Made by a program: the position numbers and the translations under genes. Source: Streptomyces ficellus (lineage in GTDB: Bacteria > Actinomycetota > Actinomycetes > Streptomycetales > Streptomycetaceae). Taken from it: DNA of 64,000 bases. The notes below the pieces were generated by a model. It did no database searches. It was not told the origin of the DNA and was given only the letters and a program-made list of their open reading frames with translations. Location of the stretch: positions 26,243 through 90,242 of the forward strand of contig NZ_JAUEPL010000028.1 in NCBI RefSeq assembly GCF_030406405.1, given 5' to 3'. This document shows, in pieces, positions 49,421-57,342 of the stretch (position 1 is the stretch's first letter; the number at the start of each line of letters is the position of its first letter).

Positions 49421-50415
49421 TGGCCGGCCACGACTTCCGGCCGGTGTACCACCCCGCGGGCCACGACACCGCCCTGCACGCCGTGGTGCAGGACCTGCGT
49501 ACCGGACGCTGGGTGTCGATGGCGCAGCTGCTGGCCGACACCGCGACCTGGGCGCTGTGGACCCAGCGCACCCAGGTGCTGGCCGCCGTCGCGGCCGGTT
49601 CCGACGTCGTGCAGGTCTGGTGCGCCGAGCAGCCCGACAGTGTCGCCGCGGCGGTGATGCACACCCGTGTCGTGGTCGAACGCGCCGTACGCGCCCACCG
49701 CGAGAGGCATCCGCGCACCCGTGAGCTGTGGCAGTCGGCGTGGGAGTCGTGCGCGAGCTCGGCCCGTCTGGCGCCCGCCGACCCGGTGCCCTGGGTGTGC
49801 CTGCTGGCCCTGGCCGTGCTGGACGACGAGCAGCGGATGGACGAGCACCGGGTCCGGCCGCCGGGGCCGATGCTCCCCGCCGGACCGTGGGGCCTGCTGG
49901 CGGAGGCCGACAAGCGCGACCCGCACAACCGCGAGGCGTACCACCGGATGCTGCAGTTCCTCTACGCACGCCGGGCCGGTACGGGCAGTTCGGTGTCCGA
50001 GGCGGTCAACTTCGTCCAGTGGGCCGCCGCCTCCGCGCCCCCCGGCTCCGCCCTGCACGCACTGCCGCTGTACACCAGGGTCGAGCGCTACCGCCGCGAA
50101 CGGGGCCAGGAACGGGCCCTGGACCTGCACTGGGTGACCGAGGACGCGGCCCGGGACGCCGAGCGGGCCCTGCTCGCCTGGTTCGACCACACCGACCCGG
50201 CGGCGGCGTCGCTCCTCGACCTCAACCACCTGGCGCACGCCCTGTGGGGAGCGCTCCGGTTCGACGCCGCCGCCCGGGTCTTCGAGGCGCTGGGCCCGTA
50301 CTACACCCCGCATCCGTGGGCGTACCGCACCCGCGACCCGGCCGACCGGACCCTGGCGGAAGAGGTGTTCACCCGCGCCCGCGCCCGGTGCCTGGCCGCC
50401 GCCCGCGACGGCTGA
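49420..50415 (+). CDS. Hypothetical helical protein, about 331 residues
   Basis: MAGHDFRPVYHPAGHDTALH... with Trp-rich helices (DTATWALWTQRTQVLAAV, RELWQSAWESCA, HPWAYRTRD). It is predicted to be largely alpha-helical and soluble, perhaps repeat-like, but no TPR consensus or known family is recognised. A longer open frame upstream (from 48886) overlaps the kinase gene and is not used. The last codons and stop are inside the first unit of a 17-bp tandem repeat, so repeat drift could alter the C-terminus. Confidence 0.65.
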   Translation: MAGHDFRPVYHPAGHDTALHAVVQDLRTGRWVSMAQLLADTATWALWTQRTQVLAAVAAGSDVVQVWCAEQPDSVAAAVMHTRVVVERAVRAHRERHPRTRELWQSAWESCASSARLAPADPVPWVCLLALAVLDDEQRMDEHRVRPPGPMLPAGPWGLLAEADKRDPHNREAYHRMLQFLYARRAGTGSSVSEAVNFVQWAAASAPPGSALHALPLYTRVERYRRERGQERALDLHWVTEDAARDAERALLAWFDHTDPAAASLLDLNHLAHALWGALRFDAAARVFEALGPYYTPHPWAYRTRDPADRTLAEEVFTRARARCLAAARDG

Positions 50416-50554
50416 CCGCCCGCGACGGCTGACCGCCCGCGACGGCTGACCGCCCGCGACGGCTGACCGCCCGCGAAGGCTGACCGCCCGCGACGGCTGA
50501 CCGCCCGCGACGGCTGACCGCCCGCGACGGCTGACCGACCCCGACGGCTGACCG
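50402..50554 (+). repeat. 17-bp minisatellite, nine tandem copies
   Basis: CCCGCGACGGCTGACCG is repeated nine times head to tail; seven copies are identical, the fifth has one change and the ninth three. The unit contains the TGA that ends the preceding gene, so this stop codon has been copied eight more times. It lies in the 262-bp gap before the APC permease. Confidence 0.9.
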
Positions 50555-50677
50555 CCGCCGCGGCCGACGACCACGCCGAAACGTTCCGCCGCGGGCCCCC
50601 GCCGGCCCCCGCAGACCCGCAACAGCCGTACAAACCGCCGTACAAGCCCCAGAACACGACCACTCGGAGGTACCGTC

Positions 50678-52204
50678 ATGTCCCGCACCATATGGGCCGG
50701 TCCGGAGCAGAAGGCCCCGCCCATGGACGAGGAGCAGCGGCTGAGAGAGCTCGGCTACCAGCCCGTGCTGGCCCGCCGTATGGGCGGCTTCGGCAACTTC
50801 GCCATCAGCTTCTCCGTCATCTCCATCCTCTCCGGCTGCATGACCCTGTACGGCTTCGGCCTCGGCACCGGCGGCCCGGCCGTGATGATGTGGGGCTGGG
50901 CGGGCGTCGGCCTGTTCGTGCTGTGCGTCGGCATGGCGCTCGCCGAGGTGACCAGCGCGTACCCCACCTCGGGAGCCCTCTACTACATGGCCGACCGGCT
51001 CGGCGGGCGCCGCTGGGGCTGGTACACCGGCTGGCTGAACCTACTGGGTCTGCTCGGCGCCATCGCCGGCATCGACTACGGCGCCGCCCTCTTCACCGGC
51101 GCGTTCCTCAACCTGCAGTTCGGCTTCCAGCCCACGCCCGGCTCCACCTTCCTCATCTTCCTCGGCATCCTGCTGTTGCACGCGGTGCTGAACCTCTTCG
51201 GCGTACGGCTGGTCAGCGTCCTCAACTCCATCAGCGTGTGGTGGCACCTGACCGGTGTCGCCCTGATCGTCGGCGCCCTCGCGATCGTGCCCGACCGCCA
51301 CCAGTCGGCCGAGTTCGTCTTCACCGAGTTCGTCAACGACACCGGCTGGGCGAGCCCCTTCTACGTGGCCGCGGTCGGCCTGCTGCTGGCCCAGTACACC
51401 TTCTCCGGGTACGACGCCTCCGCCCACCTCTCCGAGGAGACGTCCAACGCCTCCGTCTCGGCCGCCAAGGGCATCGTGCGCGCCATCTGGGTCTCCTGGA
51501 TCGCCGGTTTCGCCCTGCTCGCCGGGCTCACCTTCGCGATCCAGGACTACGCCGGTACGCAGAACAGCGCCACCGGCGTACCCCCCGCGCAGATCCTCCT
51601 CGACGCGCTCGGCACCGGCGGCGCCACCGCCCTGCTGCTGGTCGTGATCGTGGCGCAGCTGTTCTGCGGCAACGCCGAGGTGGCCGCCGCCAGCCGTATG
51701 GTGTTCGCCTTCAGCCGCGACAACGCCCTGCCCGCCTCCGCGCGCTGGCGCAAGGTCAGCAGCCGCACCCAGACCCCGGTCAACGCGGTGTGGCTGTCGG
51801 TCGCCGTCGCCGCCGTACTCGCCCTGCCCTCCCTCTACTCGGCCACCGCCTACGGCGCCGTCACCGCCATCAACGTCATCGGCATCACCCCCGCGTACGC
51901 GATCCCGGTCTACCTGCGGCTGCGCGCGGGCGACCGCTTCCAGCCGGGACCCTGGAGCCTGGGCCGCTGGAGCAAGCCGATCGGCTGGACGGCGGTCGGC
52001 TGGGTCGCGGTCGTCACCGTGCTGTTCTGCCTGCCGCAGAAGTCCCCGGTCACCATCGACTCGATGAACTACGCCGTGATCGCGCTCGCGGCGGTGCTGG
52101 TCCTCGCCAGCGTGTGGTGGTACGTCGCGCGCCGCTCCTACGGCACGCCCGCCCCTTACGGCAACGCCCGCGAGCAGGCGGAGATCTCCGAGGGGATCGT
52201 GTGA
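50678..52204 (+). CDS. APC superfamily amino acid permease
   Basis: A 508-residue protein with 12 predicted helices. NFAISFSVISILSGCMTLYGFGL and EVTSAYPTSGALYYMADRLGG match the first helices of GABA/choline-type amino acid-polyamine permeases; DASAHLSEETSNASVSAAKGI is the conserved loop after helix 6. ATG 50678 has GGAGG 7 nt upstream. Faces a GntR regulator 9 nt away. Likely substrate: GABA, polyamine or an amino acid. Confidence 0.9.
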   Translation: MSRTIWAGPEQKAPPMDEEQRLRELGYQPVLARRMGGFGNFAISFSVISILSGCMTLYGFGLGTGGPAVMMWGWAGVGLFVLCVGMALAEVTSAYPTSGALYYMADRLGGRRWGWYTGWLNLLGLLGAIAGIDYGAALFTGAFLNLQFGFQPTPGSTFLIFLGILLLHAVLNLFGVRLVSVLNSISVWWHLTGVALIVGALAIVPDRHQSAEFVFTEFVNDTGWASPFYVAAVGLLLAQYTFSGYDASAHLSEETSNASVSAAKGIVRAIWVSWIAGFALLAGLTFAIQDYAGTQNSATGVPPAQILLDALGTGGATALLLVVIVAQLFCGNAEVAAASRMVFAFSRDNALPASARWRKVSSRTQTPVNAVWLSVAVAAVLALPSLYSATAYGAVTAINVIGITPAYAIPVYLRLRAGDRFQPGPWSLGRWSKPIGWTAVGWVAVVTVLFCLPQKSPVTIDSMNYAVIALAAVLVLASVWWYVARRSYGTPAPYGNAREQAEISEGIV

Positions 52205-52213
52205 GGGAGGCGC

Positions 52214-52960
52214 TCAGCCCGTGAACTCATAGGTCAGCTCGTAGCTCCAGGGCGCCGGTCCGGGTGCGAAGCGGATGTCCGTGACCTCCAGCGTGTGACC
52301 GTGCTGGTCGGACACCTCACGGTGGACGGTGAGGCACGCGTCGCCGCCGGCCGGGCCGTGGGCCACGCCGATGGACTCCCGCCGCGTCAGCCGCAGCCCG
52401 GCCCGGTGCATCCAGTGGTACAGCAGCCGCAGGTCGGGCCGCGCGGGGCAGGCGTCCTGCCGCCGGTAGCGGGCCAGTTCGGGGACCTGGTCCAGCGCGT
52501 ATCGGGAGAACCGGGACAGCGCCTCCTGTACGGGGGTGTCCCCGCCGCCCGGGACCCGGTGGCGGTGCACCAGCGACGGCTCGCCCGGCGACAGGCCCAG
52601 CCGCCCGGCGAGCTCCGGCGGCACCGGCTCCCAGGCGAGGGCCGCCTCGGCGGCGGCGTGCGGGGCGCCGGGGCCGCACGGGAAGTGCGGCAGCCCGGGG
52701 GAGAGGGCCGGGCCCGGGCGCCGGGGCCCGGGAGGCGCGGCGAACGTGCCGCGCCGCTCCGTGACGACAAGCCGCTCGTCGCGCAGCAGTTGCAGCGCGT
52801 TACGCACGGTGTGCCGGTTGACGCGGAAGCGGCGTACGAGGGAGCGCTCGGACGGCAGCCGGGTGCCGGGGGCGATGCGCTGCTGGGTGAGATCGTCGCG
52901 CAGGGCGGCGGCGACGCGGAGGTAGAGCGGAAGTGCCGCGGGGGCCTGAGGCTCAGCCAT
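52214..52960 (-). CDS. GntR family regulator (HutC/UTRA type)
   Basis: A 248-residue regulator. The N-terminal winged helix (APGTRLPSERSLVRRFRVNR followed by HTVRNALQLL) is typical of GntR; the C-terminal UTRA-like domain has PVQEALSRFSRYALDQVPEL and the ligand-binding strands. ATG 52960 has GAGGG 6 nt upstream; a TTG two codons earlier is unlikely. A TGGTCTA-type site upstream suggests autoregulation. The convergent permease is a candidate target. Confidence 0.88.
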   Translation of the reverse strand: MAEPQAPAALPLYLRVAAALRDDLTQQRIAPGTRLPSERSLVRRFRVNRHTVRNALQLLRDERLVVTERRGTFAAPPGPRRPGPALSPGLPHFPCGPGAPHAAAEAALAWEPVPPELAGRLGLSPGEPSLVHRHRVPGGGDTPVQEALSRFSRYALDQVPELARYRRQDACPARPDLRLLYHWMHRAGLRLTRRESIGVAHGPAGGDACLTVHREVSDQHGHTLEVTDIRFAPGPAPWSYELTYEFTG

Positions 52961-53025
52961 GTTCAACCCTCAATTTCCTTCGCTCAGCGTAGTCGTGCGT
53001 GCCGTGACGGTGATCAATCCCTATC

Positions 53026-53041
53026 ATTGGTCTAAACCTCT
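53026..53041. promoter_or_regulatory. GntR/DasR-type operator candidate
   Basis: ATTGGTCTAAACCTCT matches the known HutC-subfamily consensus TGGTCTAGACCA at most positions. It lies about 65 nt upstream of the GntR start on its sense side, consistent with autoregulation or with control by DasR. Confidence 0.45.
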
Positions 53042-53138
53042 AGGGAAGGGGTGGCCGGCTGTTCCGTCGCACTGTGGCCGAAAACGGATTCACCGGTGAC
53101 GCCCCCGGCGGGTCGGCTCCGGGTCGCCCTCCACCAGG

Positions 53139-53309
53139 GCGCCCGCCGCCCAGGTCATCGGCATCGACCTCGTATCGGAACGCCTCCAGCGCGCCCGCGC
53201 TCGCGGAGGGGAGGTCTTCGACCTGACCGGCCACGACGGCCAGGATGAGCTGGTCGAGACCGTGAAGCAGAAGGGCGACGGCGCTGACAAGGTCGTCCCG
53301 CACCCTTGA
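53139..53309 (+). pseudogene. Remnant of a zinc-dependent alcohol dehydrogenase
   Basis: The plus strand reads AAQVIGIDLVSERLQRARAR followed by GGEVFDLTG...DELVETVKQKGDGADKVV then a stop. This matches the middle of the NAD-binding domain of class III/zinc alcohol dehydrogenases (GAxxVIxIDxxxERLxxARxxGAE), including the Asp that binds NAD ribose. There is no catalytic zinc domain before it and no C-terminus after it, so it is a fragment of about 55 codons. Neighbouring bases 53309-53374 are CCTTCGGGTCCTCAG-type repeats. Confidence 0.7.
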
Positions 53310-53374
53310 GCCCTTCGGTTCCTTCGGGTCCTCAGTTCCTTCGGGTCCTCAGGTCCTCAGGTCCCTTTGAGTCC

Positions 53375-54772
53375 TCAGGTGCCTTCCCGCCACAGTGGCG
53401 GCTCCGCCGGCGCCTCGCGCACCGGGTCGAACAGCACCGCCCGCAGGACCGGCGGGGCGAACAGGGCGGTCAGCGGTTCGGCGAGCGACAGCGCCGAGCG
53501 GAAGGCGGCGCCGACGACCGGGTCGCCCGGGGCACGCTCCTGGACCCGCCTGAGGTACCAGGCGGCCGGCCGGTCGGCGGCCCGCATACGCACCGCGTCC
53601 CCCTCGGCGCCGGGCATCTTCTTGTCCGCCCCCGCCGAGATGTCCCACGCCTGCCTGGACGCGTCGAACAGCGCCCTCTGGACGCGGTGTGTCGTGGGCG
53701 TACGGCGCCGGTCCGCCAGCGCGTCGAGCAGCGCCACCGCACTGATCGCGGCGACGGACATGCCCTGCCCGTAGATCGGGTTGAAGGTGCACAGGGCGTC
53801 GCCCGTGGCGAGGAACCCGGCGGGGCGGCGCCCCGGACGGTCGTACCTGCGCCGGACGTTGGCCGTCTGGCGGAAGCCGTGCACGGCGGACTCCGGCACC
53901 GCCGTGGCCAGCCAGTCCCGCAGCACCGGGTGCGGCAGCCGGTCCGCGAACTTCTCGAACGCGTCCTCGTCCGTGGGCGGTTCCTCACCGCGCAGCCCGG
54001 AGAGGGTGACCAGGTAGCGCCCGCCCTCCACGGGCAGCACCACGCCGCCGTACGTCTGGTCGGGGTTGGGCACGATGTACTGGCCCACGAAGTCGGCGCC
54101 GTCGCGCGCGGGGCCGGACCGGTACACCCGGGTCGCGTAGGCCAGGCCCGTGTCGAGCCTCTCCTCCGCCGGCGGCTCCGCGCCGATCGCCGCCAGCCAC
54201 TGCGGGGCGCGCGAGCCGCGGCCCGAGGCGTCCACGACCAGATCCGCCGCCAGGGTGTGCGGCTCCTGGTCCTTGCCCGCTCCCCGCTCGCGCACCAGCA
54301 CCCCCCGCACGCGGACGGCGTCACCGGCCAGTCCGGTGGCCTCCGTGCCCTCCACCGTCGCGATCCGCGGGTCGGCCAGCACCCGGCGGCGGATCAGCTG
54401 CTCCAGGAGCGGGCGGGAACCGGTGTAGAGGTATGCGGTGGCTTCCGTGCGCCGGTACCAGGAGCCGCCCTGCCACTGGACCATGTCCCGCGGCATCCCG
54501 ACCTTCGGCGCCCCCTGCTCCCGCAACTCCTCGATGACGCCCGGGAGTAACCGCTCCAGCGCGTGCTGGCCGCCCGCGATGAGGACGTGCAGATGGCGCC
54601 CCTGCGGTACACCCGCGCGCGGCTCGGGCCCCCCGGGGAAGCGGTCGCGCTCGACGATCGTGACCCGTTCCGCGTGCTCGGCGAGCACCCTGGCCGCGAG
54701 CAGCCCCGCGATGCTGCCGCCGATCACCACGGCGTGCCGTGTCCGGCGGCTGGTCCCCAACTGGTCGGTCAT
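53375..54772 (-). CDS. FAD-dependent oxidoreductase/monooxygenase
   Basis: A 465-residue flavoprotein. HAVVIGGSIAGLLAARVLAE is the GxGxxG ADP-binding motif, DASGRGSRAPQWL the DG-type motif, and FLATGDALCTFNPIYGQGMS the GD motif that closes on FAD ribityl. The fold resembles PHBH/geranylgeranyl-reductase-like proteins of secondary metabolism. ATG 54772 precedes the FAD motif; the long frame upstream shadows the ArsR gene. Codon 75 is TTA (54550-54548), which in Streptomyces makes translation depend on the bldA leucyl-tRNA. Substrate unknown. Confidence 0.88.
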   Translation of the reverse strand: MTDQLGTSRRTRHAVVIGGSIAGLLAARVLAEHAERVTIVERDRFPGGPEPRAGVPQGRHLHVLIAGGQHALERLLPGVIEELREQGAPKVGMPRDMVQWQGGSWYRRTEATAYLYTGSRPLLEQLIRRRVLADPRIATVEGTEATGLAGDAVRVRGVLVRERGAGKDQEPHTLAADLVVDASGRGSRAPQWLAAIGAEPPAEERLDTGLAYATRVYRSGPARDGADFVGQYIVPNPDQTYGGVVLPVEGGRYLVTLSGLRGEEPPTDEDAFEKFADRLPHPVLRDWLATAVPESAVHGFRQTANVRRRYDRPGRRPAGFLATGDALCTFNPIYGQGMSVAAISAVALLDALADRRRTPTTHRVQRALFDASRQAWDISAGADKKMPGAEGDAVRMRAADRPAAWYLRRVQERAPGDPVVGAAFRSALSLAEPLTALFAPPVLRAVLFDPVREAPAEPPLWREGT

Positions 54773-54795
54773 GCCCGCCCCTTCGCGTCGTCCCG

Positions 54796-55173
54796 CTACG
54801 ACTGCCCAGTATCCACGCCGGGTTGGGGGAGATCGCGCGCGCCGAGCCGAAGATGCTCGATGTGGTACACGGCCTCGTCGAGGAGCTGGGCGACATGGTT
54901 GTCGTACAGGCTGTACTCGATCCGGCGGCCGTGCCGCACCCCGGTCACCAGGCCCAGCGCGCGCAGCAGCCGCAGCTGGTGCGAGACCGCCGACTGCTCC
55001 ATGGCGACGGACTCGGCCAGCTCCGTCACCCCGCACGGCCCCTGGCGCAGCCGGGTGAGGATCATCAGCCGGGACGGTGTGGCGAGGGCCTGGAGGGTGG
55101 CGGCGATGGTGGCCGCGGACTCCGCGTCGAGGCGGGCCGCCGGTGTCGTCTCGCCATTCACTCCGTGTCCCAT
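54796..55173 (-). CDS. ArsR family metal sensor (CzrA/SmtB alpha-5 type)
   Basis: A 125-residue repressor: LATPSRLMILTRL, GVTELAESVAMEQSAVSHQL (recognition helix) and RRIEYSLYDNHVAQLL. The last helix shows D-x-H-x10-H-x2-H (DNH...VYHIEH), the alpha-5 zinc/cobalt site known from CzrA. Metal binding releases DNA. It is divergent from a P1B-4 ATPase with a perfect palindrome between, so it should repress that pump. ATG 55173 is chosen; 55182 and a GTG at 55161 are alternatives. Confidence 0.9.
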   Translation of the reverse strand: MGHGVNGETTPAARLDAESAATIAATLQALATPSRLMILTRLRQGPCGVTELAESVAMEQSAVSHQLRLLRALGLVTGVRHGRRIEYSLYDNHVAQLLDEAVYHIEHLRLGARDLPQPGVDTGQS

Positions 55174-55207
55174 GAAGGTCATCGTAGCCGCGTGTCCACT
55201 CGTACAC

Positions 55208-55223
55208 ATGAAGAGCTCTTCAT
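55208..55223. promoter_or_regulatory. ArsR-type operator: perfect 16-bp palindrome
   Basis: ATGAAGAGCTCTTCAT lies in the 108-bp divergent gap between the metal sensor and the P1B-4 ATPase. ArsR-family sensors bind such AT-rich inverted repeats overlapping the promoter. Confidence 0.65.
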
Positions 55224-55281
55224 TCATTCCGCTATGGTGGTGCCGGTAACCGCCGTACCGCCCATGGAGAGGTGTGCCCCG

Positions 55282-57213
55282 ATGGCTTCCCCGGTGCTCG
55301 ACACCCGGCCCGCGGCCCCGCCCGCCCCGGCCCGGCCCACGCCCCGCCGGACCAGGCTGTTCGCCCTGCCCGAGGTCCGCTGGGCCGCGCTGTCCGCCGT
55401 GGCGTTCCTGGCCGCCTTCCCCCTGGACCTGGCCGGCGCCCCGGCGTGGGCGTGGGGCCCGCTCTACGCCCTGTGTTACGCCGCAGGCGGCTGGGAGCCC
55501 GGCTGGGCGGGGCTCCAGGCCCTGCGCGAGAAGTCCCTCGACGTCGACCTGCTGATGGTCGTGGCCGCGATCGGCGCCGCCGCGATCGGGCAGTTCCTCG
55601 ACGGCGGACTGCTCATCGTCATCTTCGCCACCTCGGGCGCGCTGGAGGCCCTCGCGACCCGGCGCACGGCCGACTCGGTGCGCGGCCTGCTGGACCTGGC
55701 GCCCGCCAAGGCCGTACGGCTGACCGGCGACACGGAGGAGCCGGTGGAGGTGGCCGATCTGCGGGTCGGCGACACCGTTCTCGTACGACCGGGGGAGCGG
55801 CTGCCCGCCGACGGCACCGTCCTCGACGGGGCGAGCGACGTCGACCAGGCCACCATCACGGGCGAGCCGCTGCCCGCCGCCAAGGCGGCCGGCGACCAGG
55901 TCTTCGCGGGCACCCTCAACGGCACCGGCGCGCTGCGCGTCCGCGTCGACAAGGACGCCTCCGAGTCGGTCATCGCCCGGATCGTCGCCATGGTGGAGGA
56001 GGCCAGCGCCACCAAGGCCCCCACCCAGCTCTTCATCGAGAAGATCGAGCAGCGCTACTCGGTCGGCGTGGTCGTCGCCACCCTCGCGCTGTTCGCCCTG
56101 CCCCTTGCCTTCGGCGCGGACTTCACCGAGACGCTGCTGCGGGCCATGACGTTCATGATCGTGGCCTCCCCGTGCGCGGTGGTCCTCGCCACCATGCCGC
56201 CGCTGCTCTCCGCGATCGCCAACGCCGGGCGGCACGGCGTGCTGGTGAAGTCCGCCGTGGTGATGGAGCGGCTGGGCCAGGTCGACCGGGTCGCCCTGGA
56301 CAAGACCGGCACGCTCACCGAAGGCGCGCCGCGGGTCGCCGACGTCCGGCTGCTGACCGGCACGGTGGCGGAGCCGGAGGCGCTGACCCTGGCCGCCGCG
56401 GCCGAGCTGCCCAGCGAACACCCGCTCGCCCGCGCGGTGGTGGCCGCCGCCCGCGAACGCGGCCTGCCGGTCCCGGCGGCCACGGCGTTCTCCTCCACCC
56501 CGGGCGTCGGCGTCCGCGCCGTGGTCGACGGACGGGACGTCACGGTCGGCCGTCCGACAGCCCCCTCGGACGCCACCCGCGAGGCCGAGGCCGACGGGCG
56601 TACCGCCGTCGTGGTCGCCGTCGACGGCGTACCCGTCGCGGTCCTCGGCATCGCCGACCGGCTGCGCGAGGGAGCCCCGGCGGCCGTCGCGGCCCTCGCC
56701 CGCCTCAGCGGCTCCGCGCCGACGCTCCTGACCGGCGACAACGAGCCCGCGGCGCGCCGGATCGCCGCCGAGACCGGCATCACCGACGTCCGCGCCGGGC
56801 TGCTTCCCGAGGACAAGGTCGCCGCCGTACGGGAGTGGGAACGCGCCGGCCGGCGCACCCTCGTCGTCGGCGACGGCGTCAACGACGCCCCCGCCCTCGC
56901 CGCCGCGCACACCGGCATCGCCATGGGCCGCGCCGGTTCCGACCTCGCCCTGGAGACCGCCGACGCCGTCGTCGTACGCGACGAACTGGCCACCGTCCCG
57001 GCGGTCGTGGCCCTCTCCCGCCGCGCCCGCGGGCTCGTCGTACAGAACCTGGTCATCGCGGGCGTGTGCATCGGCGCCCTGGTCATCTGGGACCTGGCCA
57101 GCCACCTCCCGCTGCCGCTGGGCGTCGCGGGCCACGAGGGCTCCACCGTCCTCGTCGGCCTCAACGGGCTGCGCCTGCTGCGGGAATCCGCCTGGCGCAG
57201 GGCGACGGCCTAG
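55282..57213 (+). CDS. P1B-4-type heavy metal ATPase (cobalt/zinc/iron efflux)
   Basis: A 643-residue pump without N-terminal metal-binding domains. TITGEP (actuator), DKTGTLTEG (phosphorylated Asp about 340) and GDGVNDAPA are present. The membrane metal site is SPC (about 296-298) rather than CPC, and a late helix starts HEGST (about 618), the two signatures of subgroup P1B-4 (CoaT/CtpD), which exports Co2+ or related divalent metals. ATG 55282 has GGAGAGG upstream. Divergent from its probable CzrA-type repressor. Confidence 0.93.
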   Translation: MASPVLDTRPAAPPAPARPTPRRTRLFALPEVRWAALSAVAFLAAFPLDLAGAPAWAWGPLYALCYAAGGWEPGWAGLQALREKSLDVDLLMVVAAIGAAAIGQFLDGGLLIVIFATSGALEALATRRTADSVRGLLDLAPAKAVRLTGDTEEPVEVADLRVGDTVLVRPGERLPADGTVLDGASDVDQATITGEPLPAAKAAGDQVFAGTLNGTGALRVRVDKDASESVIARIVAMVEEASATKAPTQLFIEKIEQRYSVGVVVATLALFALPLAFGADFTETLLRAMTFMIVASPCAVVLATMPPLLSAIANAGRHGVLVKSAVVMERLGQVDRVALDKTGTLTEGAPRVADVRLLTGTVAEPEALTLAAAAELPSEHPLARAVVAAARERGLPVPAATAFSSTPGVGVRAVVDGRDVTVGRPTAPSDATREAEADGRTAVVVAVDGVPVAVLGIADRLREGAPAAVAALARLSGSAPTLLTGDNEPAARRIAAETGITDVRAGLLPEDKVAAVREWERAGRRTLVVGDGVNDAPALAAAHTGIAMGRAGSDLALETADAVVVRDELATVPAVVALSRRARGLVVQNLVIAGVCIGALVIWDLASHLPLPLGVAGHEGSTVLVGLNGLRLLRESAWRRATA

Positions 57214-57293
57214 CTCAGGCGTACGAGGCTCATCCGGTGCCGCTCCACCCGCGGCGGCCGTTGCGCGGCCAGGCCGGCCGTCATCGCGCGGCC

Positions 57294-57328
57294 TGCCGCC
57301 GGCAGTGCGTCGTGCGCCGCCGGCGGCA
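57294..57328. terminator. Hairpin between P1B-4 ATPase and CobW gene
   Basis: A 10-bp perfect stem (TGCCGCCGGC at 57294-57303, GCCGGCGGCA at 57319-57328) with a 15-nt loop, in the gap between two convergent genes. Confidence 0.55.
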
Positions 57329-57342
57329 GAGAGGTGGCCGGG

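Noticed and set aside
50402..50554. Tandem repeats as a CRISPR array
   Set aside because: The units are 17 bp with no spacers between them, and no cas gene is in the window.
53040..53303. 88-codon minus-strand frame over the dehydrogenase remnant
   Set aside because: The plus strand carries clear homology to a dehydrogenase NAD domain; the minus frame is its shadow.
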